Shown: one piece after another, positions 1 through 7,147 of the stretch
How the letters are laid out: every line of letters starts with the position of its first letter
How positions within the stretch are numbered: position 1 is the stretch's first letter
Assembly (NCBI GenBank): GCA_016210785.1
Contig: JACQTN010000303.1
Coordinates: forward strand, 1-15,526
DNA: 15,526 bases
Source of the DNA: Armatimonadota bacterium
GTDB lineage: Bacteria; Sysuimicrobiota; Sysuimicrobiia; Sysuimicrobiales; JACQTN01
Direction of reading: 5' to 3'
Position numbers and translations under genes: made by a program
The notes under the pieces: model-generated
What the model saw: only the letters and a program-made list of their open reading frames with translations
What the model was told of the DNA's origin: nothing
Databases searched by the model: none

Positions 1-201
1 GTACCGACACATCGTGGGAAGCCGGGCCTGCGCATGAACGAAGCATGGATTTCTGAGACGCGTTCCCAGTGGGTCATCCTGCCGGTTGCACCTTCTCCTC
101 GCCGCCTGGACGGTGGGGTCTCTGCTTGCGGCGGGCCTGACCCCGGTGCTATCCTGGTGGACAACCCGCATATTCTGGCGTCGAAGGGGGAGCGACGATG
201 A
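1..201 (+). CDS. Possible 3' end of an unidentified gene, cut by the left edge
   Basis: The first frame is open from base 1 to a TGA at 199-201. This stop overlaps the ATG of the next gene at 198 in the ATGA arrangement typical of translationally coupled operon genes. The 66 visible residues are rich in Pro, Gly and Arg and end in ILVDNPHILASKGERR; I recognise no family. The third-base GC bias is weaker than in the genes that follow, which counts against it being coding. A competing frame from TTG at 86 gives a hydrophobic stretch (LLLAAWTVGSLLAAGL) but then overlaps the well-supported downstream gene. The overlap geometry is the main support, so this is a tentative call. Confidence 0.3.
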   Translation, partial: VPTHRGKPGLRMNEAWISETRSQWVILPVAPSPRRLDGGVSACGGPDPGAILVDNPHILASKGERR

Positions 202-1817
202 CGGTCCGGCATCGTGGTGGTGCAGGTGGGCGGATTGCCGGTCTGCTCGTGGCCGGTCTGCTGATCACGGGTCTGCCGGCAGGGCTGACCGCGGCCGCGC
301 CGGCGCCCAGGGTCTTCCGCATGGTGATGGGTGCCGACGCCCTGACGCTGGATCCGGTGCACTCCAACGACCTGCAGGCGGCGCTGGTTATCCCCAACAT
401 GTATTCCACCCTGGTGAAAGCCGACGCGGAGGGCAACTTCCACCCCGACGCCGCGGCGTCGTGGCGGATTTCGCCGGACGGCCGCACCTGGCGGTTCGTG
501 CTGCGGGACAACCTCAAGTTCCACAACGGCCGCGCCGCGACCGCGCACGACTTCAAGTGGTCGTGGGAGCGCCTGGCCGCGCCCGAGACCAAATCGCCCA
601 CGGCGCGGCTGCTGCTGGCCAGCGTGGTGGGGTTTGAGGAGGTGGCCAGCGGGCGGACCAGGCAACTCTCCGGCGTCCGGGCGGTGGACGATCGCACCCT
701 CGAGGTCCGCGTGAACTTCCCCATCCGCGGCGAGTTGCTGGCGCTGCTCAGCCATCCGGGCACCGCCGTCGTGGCCCGCGAGGTCGTGGAACGGGGCGGC
801 AGAAACTGGGACGAGAAGGCCAGCGGCGGCACCGGTCCGTATCGCCTGGTGAACTGGTCGCGCAACACCCGCGTCGTCATCGAGCGATTCAGCAGCTACT
901 TCGGCGGCGCGCCCGGGCTGGACCGCGTAGAGTTCATCATCCTGCCCGAGGGGGCCACACAGGTGGCCATGTACGAGAACAACGAGGTGGACCTGGCGGC
1001 GGTGCCCATCACGGAGTACCGGCGCGTCGCCGCGCACCCGGTGCTGTCGAAGGAGCTGTTGACCATCAACCGCTCGCAGATTCTCTTCCTGGGGATGAAC
1101 CCGCGCGTCTACCCGCCCTTCCAGGACCCGCGTGTGCGCCGGGCCTTCGCCCACGCCGTGAACAAGGATGCCATCGTGCGCACCGTCTTCCAGGGCATCT
1201 ACCTCTCCGCGACGGGGCTGGTGCCGCCCGGCGTCCCCGGGCACAACCCGAACCTCAAGGGGCCGGAGTACAGCCTGGAGCGGGCGCGGGCGCTGCTGGG
1301 CGAAGCGGGATGGAGCGGCCGGCTGCCGCCCATGGTGATCCCCGCTAACCCGCGCGGCGCGGACTACCGCCTGCTCGCCGAGCCGGTCGCGGCCATGCTG
1401 CGCCAGAACCTGGGCGTGCAGACGCAGATACAGTTGATGGACTTCGCGCGGTTCCGCGGCGAGATGGGCGCACGGGACAAGTTCCAGGCCTTCATCACCG
1501 GGTGGACCGCGGCGTTTCACGACCCCATGTACTACCTGGAGGGGATCCTGTACAGCAAGTCGCCCACCAACTTCACCAACTACCTGAACGCCGACTACGA
1601 CAAGATGGTGGACCAGGCGCTCACCATTGTGGACCCCAAGGCACGCCTGCAGGCCTTGCAGCGGGCGGAGGTCAAGGCGATCGCGGAGGACGTCCCGTTG
1701 TCGCCCCTGGTGTACACCAAGTTCCTGTACGTGAAGAAGCCCTACGTGAAGGGGATCGAGACCTTCACGCTGGGGCTGGGGCTGCTGCCGTTCCGGAGCG
1801 TGACGCTCGACCGATAG
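198..1817 (+). CDS. Peptide/opine-type ABC transporter substrate-binding protein (SBP_bac_5 family), copy 1
   Basis: This is a 539-residue extracytoplasmic solute-binding protein of the DppA/OppA family (SBP_bac_5). Such proteins capture oligopeptides, opines or similar small molecules and deliver them to a DppBC-type permease. The ATG at 198 has GGGGGAG at 186-192. Residues 1 to about 34 are a Sec signal peptide: Arg-rich start, hydrophobic LLVAGLLITGL, then an Ala-rich cleavage site. It has no lipobox cysteine, so it is predicted not to be a lipoprotein. The family signature lies at residues 88-125 (SWRISPDGRTWRFVLRDNLK, then FHNG and TAHDF, where TAxDV is usual). The C-terminal part carries GIETFTLGLGLLPF. 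Length is normal for the family. It closely resembles the gene at 5477-7099 without gaps over the compared region. No permease adjoins it, so it may feed the permeases at 7148-9090. The substrate cannot be told from sequence. Confidence 0.95.
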   Translation: MTVRHRGGAGGRIAGLLVAGLLITGLPAGLTAAAPAPRVFRMVMGADALTLDPVHSNDLQAALVIPNMYSTLVKADAEGNFHPDAAASWRISPDGRTWRFVLRDNLKFHNGRAATAHDFKWSWERLAAPETKSPTARLLLASVVGFEEVASGRTRQLSGVRAVDDRTLEVRVNFPIRGELLALLSHPGTAVVAREVVERGGRNWDEKASGGTGPYRLVNWSRNTRVVIERFSSYFGGAPGLDRVEFIILPEGATQVAMYENNEVDLAAVPITEYRRVAAHPVLSKELLTINRSQILFLGMNPRVYPPFQDPRVRRAFAHAVNKDAIVRTVFQGIYLSATGLVPPGVPGHNPNLKGPEYSLERARALLGEAGWSGRLPPMVIPANPRGADYRLLAEPVAAMLRQNLGVQTQIQLMDFARFRGEMGARDKFQAFITGWTAAFHDPMYYLEGILYSKSPTNFTNYLNADYDKMVDQALTIVDPKARLQALQRAEVKAIAEDVPLSPLVYTKFLYVKKPYVKGIETFTLGLGLLPFRSVTLDR

Positions 1818-1952
1818 CCATCAATCTCCTGCCTACTGCTGTTTCCCGTGGTTTCTGACGGAGGAGGGCGTGACCACCTTGCGAAGGACGGCTACGCCGG
1901 CCTGGAGCTCGTCGGCGTGACGGTGGAGAACGAACCTGGAGAGGGGGCGGTT

Positions 1953-1982
1953 GGGAGGGGGAGAGATCGCTCTCCCCCTCCC
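1953..1982. terminator. Bidirectional hairpin terminator between convergent genes
   Basis: A perfect 13-bp stem (GGGAGGGGGAGAG at 1953-1965 pairing with 1970-1982) closes a four-base loop, ATCG. It lies between the stop of the plus-strand binding protein (1817) and the stop of the minus-strand M24 gene (1987). On the plus strand it is followed by ATATTTA, a short weak T-rich tail; on the minus strand it begins just after the M24 stop. It probably serves both convergent transcripts, more convincingly by stem strength than by U-tract. The preceding 135 bases (1818-1952) show no gene I can support. Confidence 0.75.
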
Positions 1983-1986
1983 ATAT

Positions 1987-3210
1987 TTACCACCACCGGA
2001 CGGGGCAGGTGGAGAGGCGCTCGCATCCCGAGGGCGTGACGCGGTACATGTCCTCCACGCACGCCGTGCCGAATCCGGCGCGCACCAGCATGGGCTCGTG
2101 CACGAAGACCATGTTGGGCTCCAGCGGCATCTGGTCCTTGGGGTGGATGGACGGCAGTTCGAATATGCCGCAGCCGATGCCGTGGCCACGGTAGTAAAAC
2201 TCGTTCTCGTACCCGGCCCCCCGCGCCATCTCCTGCGCCATGGGCGCCAGGTCACCGCTGCGCACGCCCGGTCGCATCCCGGCGATGCAGGCGTCCAGGA
2301 TCTGAATCTGCGTTTCCATGAAGCGCCGCTGCTCGGGTGTGGGATCGCCCACCGTGCGGTGGCGCGAGGTGTCTGAGCAGTATCCCCGGTAGCGGGCGCC
2401 GATGTCCACGTAGACGATGTCGCCGCGCTGCAGCTTCCGGTTCGTAGGACCCACGTGCTTGAACCCGCAGCGCGGCCCCGCCACCATAGCGATGGAGAAG
2501 GCCGGGCCGTCGGCGCCTTCCTTCATCAGCGAGTAATACGCCTCCGCGCACAGGTCGTGCTCCGTCACGCCCTCGCGCACCGCGTCCATGCAGGCTTTGA
2601 GCGCGACGTCGGCGATGTTGGTGCACCGGCGCAGTACCTCCACCTCCGCGTCGCTCTTGATCGCGCGGGCCTGCGTCAGGATGTCGTCCGCGCGGGCCGC
2701 GGAGGTCTCGGCGAATCGCGCGGCGATCGTCTCCTCCAGCGGCCGCGCGTACTCGCCCACGTAGCCGAGGCGTGCCCGGGTCAGCCCGCGTTCGCGCAGC
2801 ATGTCTTCCACGTGGTCGGCGACGGTGTCGAACTTCGAGATGCCCACCACGCTGCGCGTGGCCGGCGCGGCCCGCGCGTCCTCCATCCACGTCTGGTGGA
2901 TGCCGGAGTGCATGGGCTCCCCGTGCATCACCGCGTTGGTGACCAGCGCCGGCCTGCCGGCGGCGGGGAGGACGACCACGGCCTCACCCGCGCCGAAGAT
3001 CTCGTAGTTGGAGAGATAGCGGATGTTGGCGAAGTCGCCGCTGTGGCCGTGGACGATGAGGGTGTCCAGGTGCTTCTCGGCCATCAGGCGGCGGATCTTC
3101 CCGATGCGCGCCTCGTATTCTTCCACGGGGAAGGGCAGGTCCAGCCAGGGTCTGCGGTTCTCCCAGTCATAGGGGACCCGCCCCCAGCCGTAGGGCATTG
3201 CTCGCGCCAT
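1987..3210 (-). CDS. M24-family metallopeptidase (Xaa-Pro aminopeptidase / creatinase-like)
   Basis: This cytoplasmic 'pita-bread' fold enzyme belongs to the family that splits Xaa-Pro dipeptides or related amides (prolidase, aminopeptidase P, creatinase). Counting from the ATG at 3210 it has 407 residues. An N-terminal creatinase-like domain (about 1-170) precedes the catalytic domain (about 180-390). All five metal ligands are visible: Asp269 (YVDIG), Asp280 (CSDTS), His343 (RGHGIG), Glu372 (FVHEP) and Glu386 (CVEDMY). The start is uncertain. The ATG at 3210 has GGAGG 11 bases upstream. A longer start at 3270 adds 20 residues with a close GGAG, and an ATG at 3198 is also possible. I prefer 3210 because the family-like sequence begins about there (MARAMPYGWG). 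The gene lies opposite to its neighbours, divergent from the M20 gene, which fits a hydrolase pair for an imported peptide. Exact substrate unknown. Confidence 0.9.
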   Translation of the reverse strand: MARAMPYGWGRVPYDWENRRPWLDLPFPVEEYEARIGKIRRLMAEKHLDTLIVHGHSGDFANIRYLSNYEIFGAGEAVVVLPAAGRPALVTNAVMHGEPMHSGIHQTWMEDARAAPATRSVVGISKFDTVADHVEDMLRERGLTRARLGYVGEYARPLEETIAARFAETSAARADDILTQARAIKSDAEVEVLRRCTNIADVALKACMDAVREGVTEHDLCAEAYYSLMKEGADGPAFSIAMVAGPRCGFKHVGPTNRKLQRGDIVYVDIGARYRGYCSDTSRHRTVGDPTPEQRRFMETQIQILDACIAGMRPGVRSGDLAPMAQEMARGAGYENEFYYRGHGIGCGIFELPSIHPKDQMPLEPNMVFVHEPMLVRAGFGTACVEDMYRVTPSGCERLSTCPVRWW

Positions 3211-3368
3211 GGCGGCACAGACCTCCGGGACTACAGGGATGCGTGTACTTTCGTGTTGAACGCAGGCCATCCTGCTCCGCGCGCATCGGGGAGGATAAGC
3301 CCGCGGCGTGACCGAACATACTTGCCGTATCCGATTGGTAGAGATGCCGCCGTCCGGGTGTCATCCGC
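3211..3368. promoter_or_regulatory. Divergent intergenic region between the M24 and M20 genes
   Basis: These 158 bases separate two divergently transcribed hydrolase genes and must carry at least one promoter if the genes are expressed separately. I can place no convincing -35/-10 pair on either strand. The only local symmetry is a weak ATAC/GTAT around 3317-3330. The longer M24 start at 3270 would shorten the region to 98 bases. Confidence 0.35.
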
Positions 3369-4667
3369 TTGCCCATTCCTGAGCAGCTCGACGCCGCGAT
3401 CGATCGCCACTTCGCCGGCCACGTGGCTCTCCTTCAGGAACTGGTCCGGCAACCCAGCGTGTTGGGGAACGAGCGCTCCGCGCAGGAGGTGCTGCGGTGC
3501 CATCTGCGCGGCATGGGGCTGTCCGCCGAACTGTGGGATGTGGACGCGGCGCGCCTGCGGGGCCATCCCGCGTATGCGCCCGGTCCCGCGCTCCCCTACG
3601 CGGGGCGCCCCAACCTGAGCGCCGTGCTCCCAGGACAGGGGTCCGGGCAGTCGCTGTGCCTGAGCGGGCACATCGACGTGGTGAGCCCTGAGCCCGTGGA
3701 GTGGTGGAGTACAGGTCCCTGGAGCGGAGAGATCAGGGAGGGCCGCCTGTACGGGCGCGGGGCGCTGGACATGAAGGGCGGCCTGGTGATGGCGCTGCTG
3801 GCGCTGCGGGCCGTCCGCGATGCGAACGTGCGTCTCCGCGGCACGGTGCACTTCGAAAGCACCATCGAAGAGGAATGCACGGGCAACGGCACGCTGGCGG
3901 CGCGGCTGCGCATGGGTCCAGTGGACGGGGCGATCATCCCCGAGCCCATGGCCTCCCCCCCCAGAAATTCAACCAGCGAATTTCCGGGGAACCCAGGGGC
4001 AGGCGCGTGCGTCGGCGAGATGGGCGTGATCTGGTTCCGCCTGCGGGTCAGCGGGCGTCCCGGCTATCCCGGCCGGAGCGGTCCCGTCAACGCCATCGTC
4101 AAGGCCGCGTCGCTCGTCCCGCATCTTCACACACTCGAGGACCGGATCAACCGGGAGTTCCGCCATCCGGCCTACGCGGAGATCGAGCGGCCCAGCCGCC
4201 TTAACGTCGGCGTCATCGCCGCCGGCGACTGGCCGTCCAACGTCCCCCTGGAGTGCAACCTCACGTGCCGGCTCTCCTTTCCGCCCGGCGTGGCGGTGGC
4301 CGCGGTGAAGCAGATGCTGGCGGAGACGCTGGGCCGGGCCGCGGCCGCGGACCCCTGGTTCGCCGAGCGGCCGCCGGCGGTGAGCTACCCGGGCTTCCAG
4401 GCGGAGGGATCGGTGCTCGACGCGCAGAGCCCGCTGCGGCGCGTGCTCGGGGAGTGCTACGCGGCGGTCACCAGGGAGTCCATGCCGGCGCGAGTCTTCC
4501 CGGGAACCGCGGATGCGCGCTACTTCAACCTGTACGGGTTTGGCCAGGCGCTGTACTTCGGTCCTCAAGGGTCCGATATCCACTCGCCGGACGAGTGGGT
4601 GGACCTGGATTCCATCCGCGAGGGCGCGCGTGTGCTGGCCCGGTTCATCGTGGAGTGGTGCGGATGA
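3369..4667 (+). CDS. M20-family metallohydrolase (ArgE/DapE/acylase-like deacylase or peptidase)
   Basis: This is a 432-residue dinuclear zinc hydrolase of the M20 family (acetylornithine deacetylase, succinyl-diaminopimelate desuccinylase, aminoacylase), which cleaves N-acyl or peptide amide bonds. It starts with TTG at 3369; no strong ribosome-binding site is seen. Metal and catalytic residues are His101 and Asp103 (SGHIDVV), Asp134 (GALDMKGG), Glu167/Glu168 (TIEEE), Glu192 (IIPEP) and His405 (SDIHSPDEWV). The C-terminal part (VGVIAAGDWPSNVP; TADARYFNLYG; HSPDEWVDLDS) is typical of the family. Two oddities: an apparent insertion at about residues 196-213, encoded by a C8 run plus an inverted repeat, and Tyr233 where the lid domain normally has a conserved His (GRPGYPGR instead of a GRPxH form). 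Activity may be changed or lost. Its stop overlaps the ATG of the SDR gene (ATGA), so the two are co-translated. Confidence 0.9.
   Translation: MPIPEQLDAAIDRHFAGHVALLQELVRQPSVLGNERSAQEVLRCHLRGMGLSAELWDVDAARLRGHPAYAPGPALPYAGRPNLSAVLPGQGSGQSLCLSGHIDVVSPEPVEWWSTGPWSGEIREGRLYGRGALDMKGGLVMALLALRAVRDANVRLRGTVHFESTIEEECTGNGTLAARLRMGPVDGAIIPEPMASPPRNSTSEFPGNPGAGACVGEMGVIWFRLRVSGRPGYPGRSGPVNAIVKAASLVPHLHTLEDRINREFRHPAYAEIERPSRLNVGVIAAGDWPSNVPLECNLTCRLSFPPGVAVAAVKQMLAETLGRAAAADPWFAERPPAVSYPGFQAEGSVLDAQSPLRRVLGECYAAVTRESMPARVFPGTADARYFNLYGFGQALYFGPQGSDIHSPDEWVDLDSIREGARVLARFIVEWCG
3959..3989. repeat. Imperfect inverted repeat inside the M20 gene
   Basis: GAAATTC (3964-3970) and GAATTTC (3978-3984) pair perfectly across a seven-base loop. 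After one mismatch, CCCC (3959-3962) pairs with GGGG (3986-3989). The block is AT-rich within a very GC-rich gene and follows a run of eight C (3955-3962). It encodes the residues that look inserted compared with the usual M20 sequence and keeps the reading frame. It could be a small palindromic insertion; no second copy was found in the window. Confidence 0.55.
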
Positions 4668-5428
4668 GCAAAGACATGTTTCGTCTGGACGGCCGCATCG
4701 CCCTGGTCACCGGCGCCAGCAGGGGGCTGGGGAAAGAGATCGCACTGACCCTGGCCACGGCCGGCGCCGACGTGGTGGTGACGGCGCGGCGCCTCGATGC
4801 TCTCGGGGGCACGGTGGACGCCGTGCGGGCCGCTGGCCGCCGGGCGTGGCCCCTGCCCCTGGAGGTCACCGATCCTGAAAGTGTCCGGAGCCTGTTCGCC
4901 GCCGTGGGCCGCGAGGCGGGCGCGCTGGACGTGCTGGTCAATAATGCGGGTATCAACATCCCGCGGCCGCCTTTTGAGGTCACGCCGGAGGAATGGGACC
5001 GCGTGCTGCAAACCAACCTGCACGGACTCTTCCTGTGCTGCCAGGAGGCCGGCCGCCGGATGGTGAAACAGCGACGGGGCAAGATTATCAACATCTCGTC
5101 CCTGGCCGGGTTGATCGCCTACCCGGACCGGGCCGCCTACGCGGCGAGCAAGGCCGGCGTGATCGGGCTGACCCGGCAGCTCGCGCTGGAGTGGGCGCCC
5201 TATGGGGTGACCGTCAACTGCGTCGCCCCAACCTTCGTGCCGACGGACCTGACGGCCAGCACGCTGGCCGATCCGGCGAAGGTGGCACAGATTCAACGCG
5301 GCATCCCGCTGGGCAGGCTGTGCACCGCGGCAGACGTGGCGGCGGCGGTCATCTTCTTCGCCTCGCCGGCCGCGGACTTCATCACCGGCGTGACGCTGCC
5401 GGTGGACGGCGGCTATCACATCCGGTAG
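4664..5428 (+). CDS. Short-chain dehydrogenase/reductase (classical SDR)
   Basis: This is a 254-residue cytoplasmic NAD(P)-dependent oxidoreductase with a Rossmann fold, resembling the FabG and glucose/3-oxoacyl dehydrogenase group. Visible motifs are the cofactor-binding TGASRGLG (16-23), NNAG (93-96), the active-site Asn118, Ser145/146 (INISS), and Tyr159/Lys163 (YAASK). It ends with the usual VDGG near the C-terminus. Arg18-Arg19-type basic residues after the glycine motif are not distinctive, so the choice of NADH or NADPH is left open. The ATG at 4664 overlaps the M20 stop by four bases, indicating translational coupling. The product therefore probably acts on the alcohol or ketone group of the same compound, or its cleavage product, that M20 handles. 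The substrate is not predictable from sequence. Confidence 0.95.
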   Translation: MSKDMFRLDGRIALVTGASRGLGKEIALTLATAGADVVVTARRLDALGGTVDAVRAAGRRAWPLPLEVTDPESVRSLFAAVGREAGALDVLVNNAGINIPRPPFEVTPEEWDRVLQTNLHGLFLCCQEAGRRMVKQRRGKIINISSLAGLIAYPDRAAYAASKAGVIGLTRQLALEWAPYGVTVNCVAPTFVPTDLTASTLADPAKVAQIQRGIPLGRLCTAADVAAAVIFFASPAADFITGVTLPVDGGYHIR

Positions 5429-5441
5429 CGTGCACTTTCGT

Positions 5442-5466
5442 TGAGTCGAGAGGGTGAGTCGAGAGG
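5442..5466 (+). repeat. Two-copy 12-base direct repeat in the leader of binding protein copy 2
   Basis: TGAGTCGAGAGG occurs at 5442-5453 and again at 5455-5466, period 13. The second copy runs into the strong ribosome-binding site AGGAGG at 5464-5469, seven bases before the ATG at 5477. This may be a small slippage duplication of the ribosome-binding region or a short regulatory site. Confidence 0.6.
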
Positions 5467-5476
5467 AGGATCGCCG

Positions 5477-7099
5477 ATGATCTGCTGGCGCAGAGGACGC
5501 GCACCACGCCGGGCGGCGGGGCTGTTGCTGGCCGGCCTCTTGCTGTCCGGCCTGCTGGCCGCGGGGACCGCCGCCGCTCCGGGCGCTCCCAAGGTGTTCC
5601 GCATGGTCCTGGGAGGGGATGCCCTCACGCTGGACCCGGCCCTGGGCAACGACTTGCAGGCGATCCTGGTAACCTCCAACCTGTACTCGACGCTGGTCCG
5701 CGCCGACGCGGAGGGCAACTTCTATCCCGATGCCGCGGCCTCATGGCGCACTTCACCTGACGGTCGGACGTGGCGCTTTGTGCTGCGGGACAACCTGCGA
5801 TTCCACAACGGGCGGGCCGTGACGGCGCAGGACGTGAAGTACTCCTTGGAGCGCCTGGCCTGGCCGGAGACGCGCTCCCCCAACGCGCGCACGCTGCTGG
5901 GCGACGTGGTGGGCTTCGAGGAGGTCGCCGCGGGCCGCACCAGGCAGCTCTCCGGGGTCCGCGCGGTGGACGACCGCACCGTGGAGATCAGGGTCAACTT
6001 CCCGATGCGCGGCGAGTTCCTGGCGCGCCTGAGCTTTGCCGGCACCGCCATCGTCGCCCGTGAGATCGTGGAGGCCGGCGGCAAGACCTGGGACGAGAAG
6101 GCGAGCGCCGGCACCGGCCCGTACCGGCTGGTGACCTGGACGCGCAACATGCGCATCGCCATGGAGCGGTTCAGCGGCTACTTCGGCGGCGCGGTCAAGG
6201 TGGACCGCGTGGAGTTCATCGTCCTGCCGGAGGGCGCGACGCAACTGGCGATGTACGAGAACAACGAGGTCGACCTGGCCGCGGTGCCTATCGCCGAGTA
6301 CCGCCGGGTCTCCGCGCACCCGGTGCTGTCCAAAGAGCTGATCACCGGCCGGCGGTCCCAGGCGCTCTTCCTGGGGTTGAACCCGCGCGTCTACCCGGCG
6401 TTCCGCGACGTGCGCGTCCGGCGGGCGTTTGCCCATGCCATCAATAGGGAAGCCATCGTGCGGACCGTCTTCCAGGGTCTCTACCGCGTGGCCAACGGGC
6501 TCGTGCCGCCGGGCGTGCCTGCCCACAACCCGAGCCTGCGAGGACATGACTACAACCCCGAGCGCGCGCGGGCGCTGCTGGCCGAGGCGGGGTGGAGTGG
6601 TCGGCTGCCGCCCCTCAGCCTCCCCTTCAATCCGCGCGGTGCGGACTACCGCCTGCTGGCCGAGCCGGTGGCGGCCATGTTGCGCCAGAACCTGGGCGTC
6701 CAGACCCAGGTGCCCCTCATGGACTACGCGCGGTTCCGGGCCGAGCAGCAGGCGCTGGACAAGTTCCAGGCCTTCGTCGCCGGGTGGTCGGCGCCGTTCC
6801 ACGACCCGATGTGGTACCTGGACGGCGTGCTATACAGCAAGTCGCCCAACAACTGGACCAATTACAACAGCCCCGAGTACGACCGGATGCTGGACCAGGC
6901 GCTGGCGATCGTGGATCCCAGGGCGCGCACGCGCGCCTTGCAGCAAGCCGAGGCGAAGGCGATCGCCGATGATCTGGCGCTGGTGCCGCTCATGTACTCG
7001 GAGTTCCTGTACCTCAAGAAGCCCCACGTGAAGGGGATCGAGACCTTCACCATGGGCCTGGGGCTGCTGCCGTTCCGCAACCTGGCGATCGAGCGGTAA
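5477..7099 (+). CDS. Peptide/opine-type ABC transporter substrate-binding protein (SBP_bac_5 family), copy 2
   Basis: This is a 540-residue periplasmic solute-binding protein of the same DppA/OppA-like family as the gene at 198-1817. From VFRMV onward, 78 of the first 100 residues match copy 1 without gaps in a hand alignment. The ATG at 5477 is chosen over TTG at 5441 because AGGAGG sits at 5464-5469. The signal peptide covers about residues 1-34 (RR, then LLLAGLLLSGLLAAG, then AAA). A cysteine at residue 3 is not in a lipobox, so again no lipid anchor is predicted. The signature SWRTSPDGRTWRFVLRDNLR is followed by FHNG and TAQDV. Two permease genes follow in the same direction 48 bases on, so this is the cognate binding protein of that importer. 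The differences between copies, including the ligand-lobe segment around PMVIPAN versus PLSLPFN, leave room for altered specificity. Confidence 0.95.
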   Translation: MICWRRGRAPRRAAGLLLAGLLLSGLLAAGTAAAPGAPKVFRMVLGGDALTLDPALGNDLQAILVTSNLYSTLVRADAEGNFYPDAAASWRTSPDGRTWRFVLRDNLRFHNGRAVTAQDVKYSLERLAWPETRSPNARTLLGDVVGFEEVAAGRTRQLSGVRAVDDRTVEIRVNFPMRGEFLARLSFAGTAIVAREIVEAGGKTWDEKASAGTGPYRLVTWTRNMRIAMERFSGYFGGAVKVDRVEFIVLPEGATQLAMYENNEVDLAAVPIAEYRRVSAHPVLSKELITGRRSQALFLGLNPRVYPAFRDVRVRRAFAHAINREAIVRTVFQGLYRVANGLVPPGVPAHNPSLRGHDYNPERARALLAEAGWSGRLPPLSLPFNPRGADYRLLAEPVAAMLRQNLGVQTQVPLMDYARFRAEQQALDKFQAFVAGWSAPFHDPMWYLDGVLYSKSPNNWTNYNSPEYDRMLDQALAIVDPRARTRALQQAEAKAIADDLALVPLMYSEFLYLKKPHVKGIETFTMGLGLLPFRNLAIER

Positions 7100-7147
7100 G
7101 GCCGCGCGAGATCACCACGGGAAGGCCGCCCGGACCGCAAGCAGACG

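Noticed and set aside
86..637. Plus-strand frame starting with a hydrophobic segment at the left edge
   Set aside because: It overlaps the well-supported binding-protein gene in another frame and turns into Arg/Gly-rich shadow sequence. Only the first 40 residues look protein-like.
3241..3254. GCGTGTACTTTCGT, nearly repeated at 5428-5441 (13 of 14 bases)
   Set aside because: A one-mismatch 14-mer pair is expected many times by chance in a window this long, and the flanks do not align.
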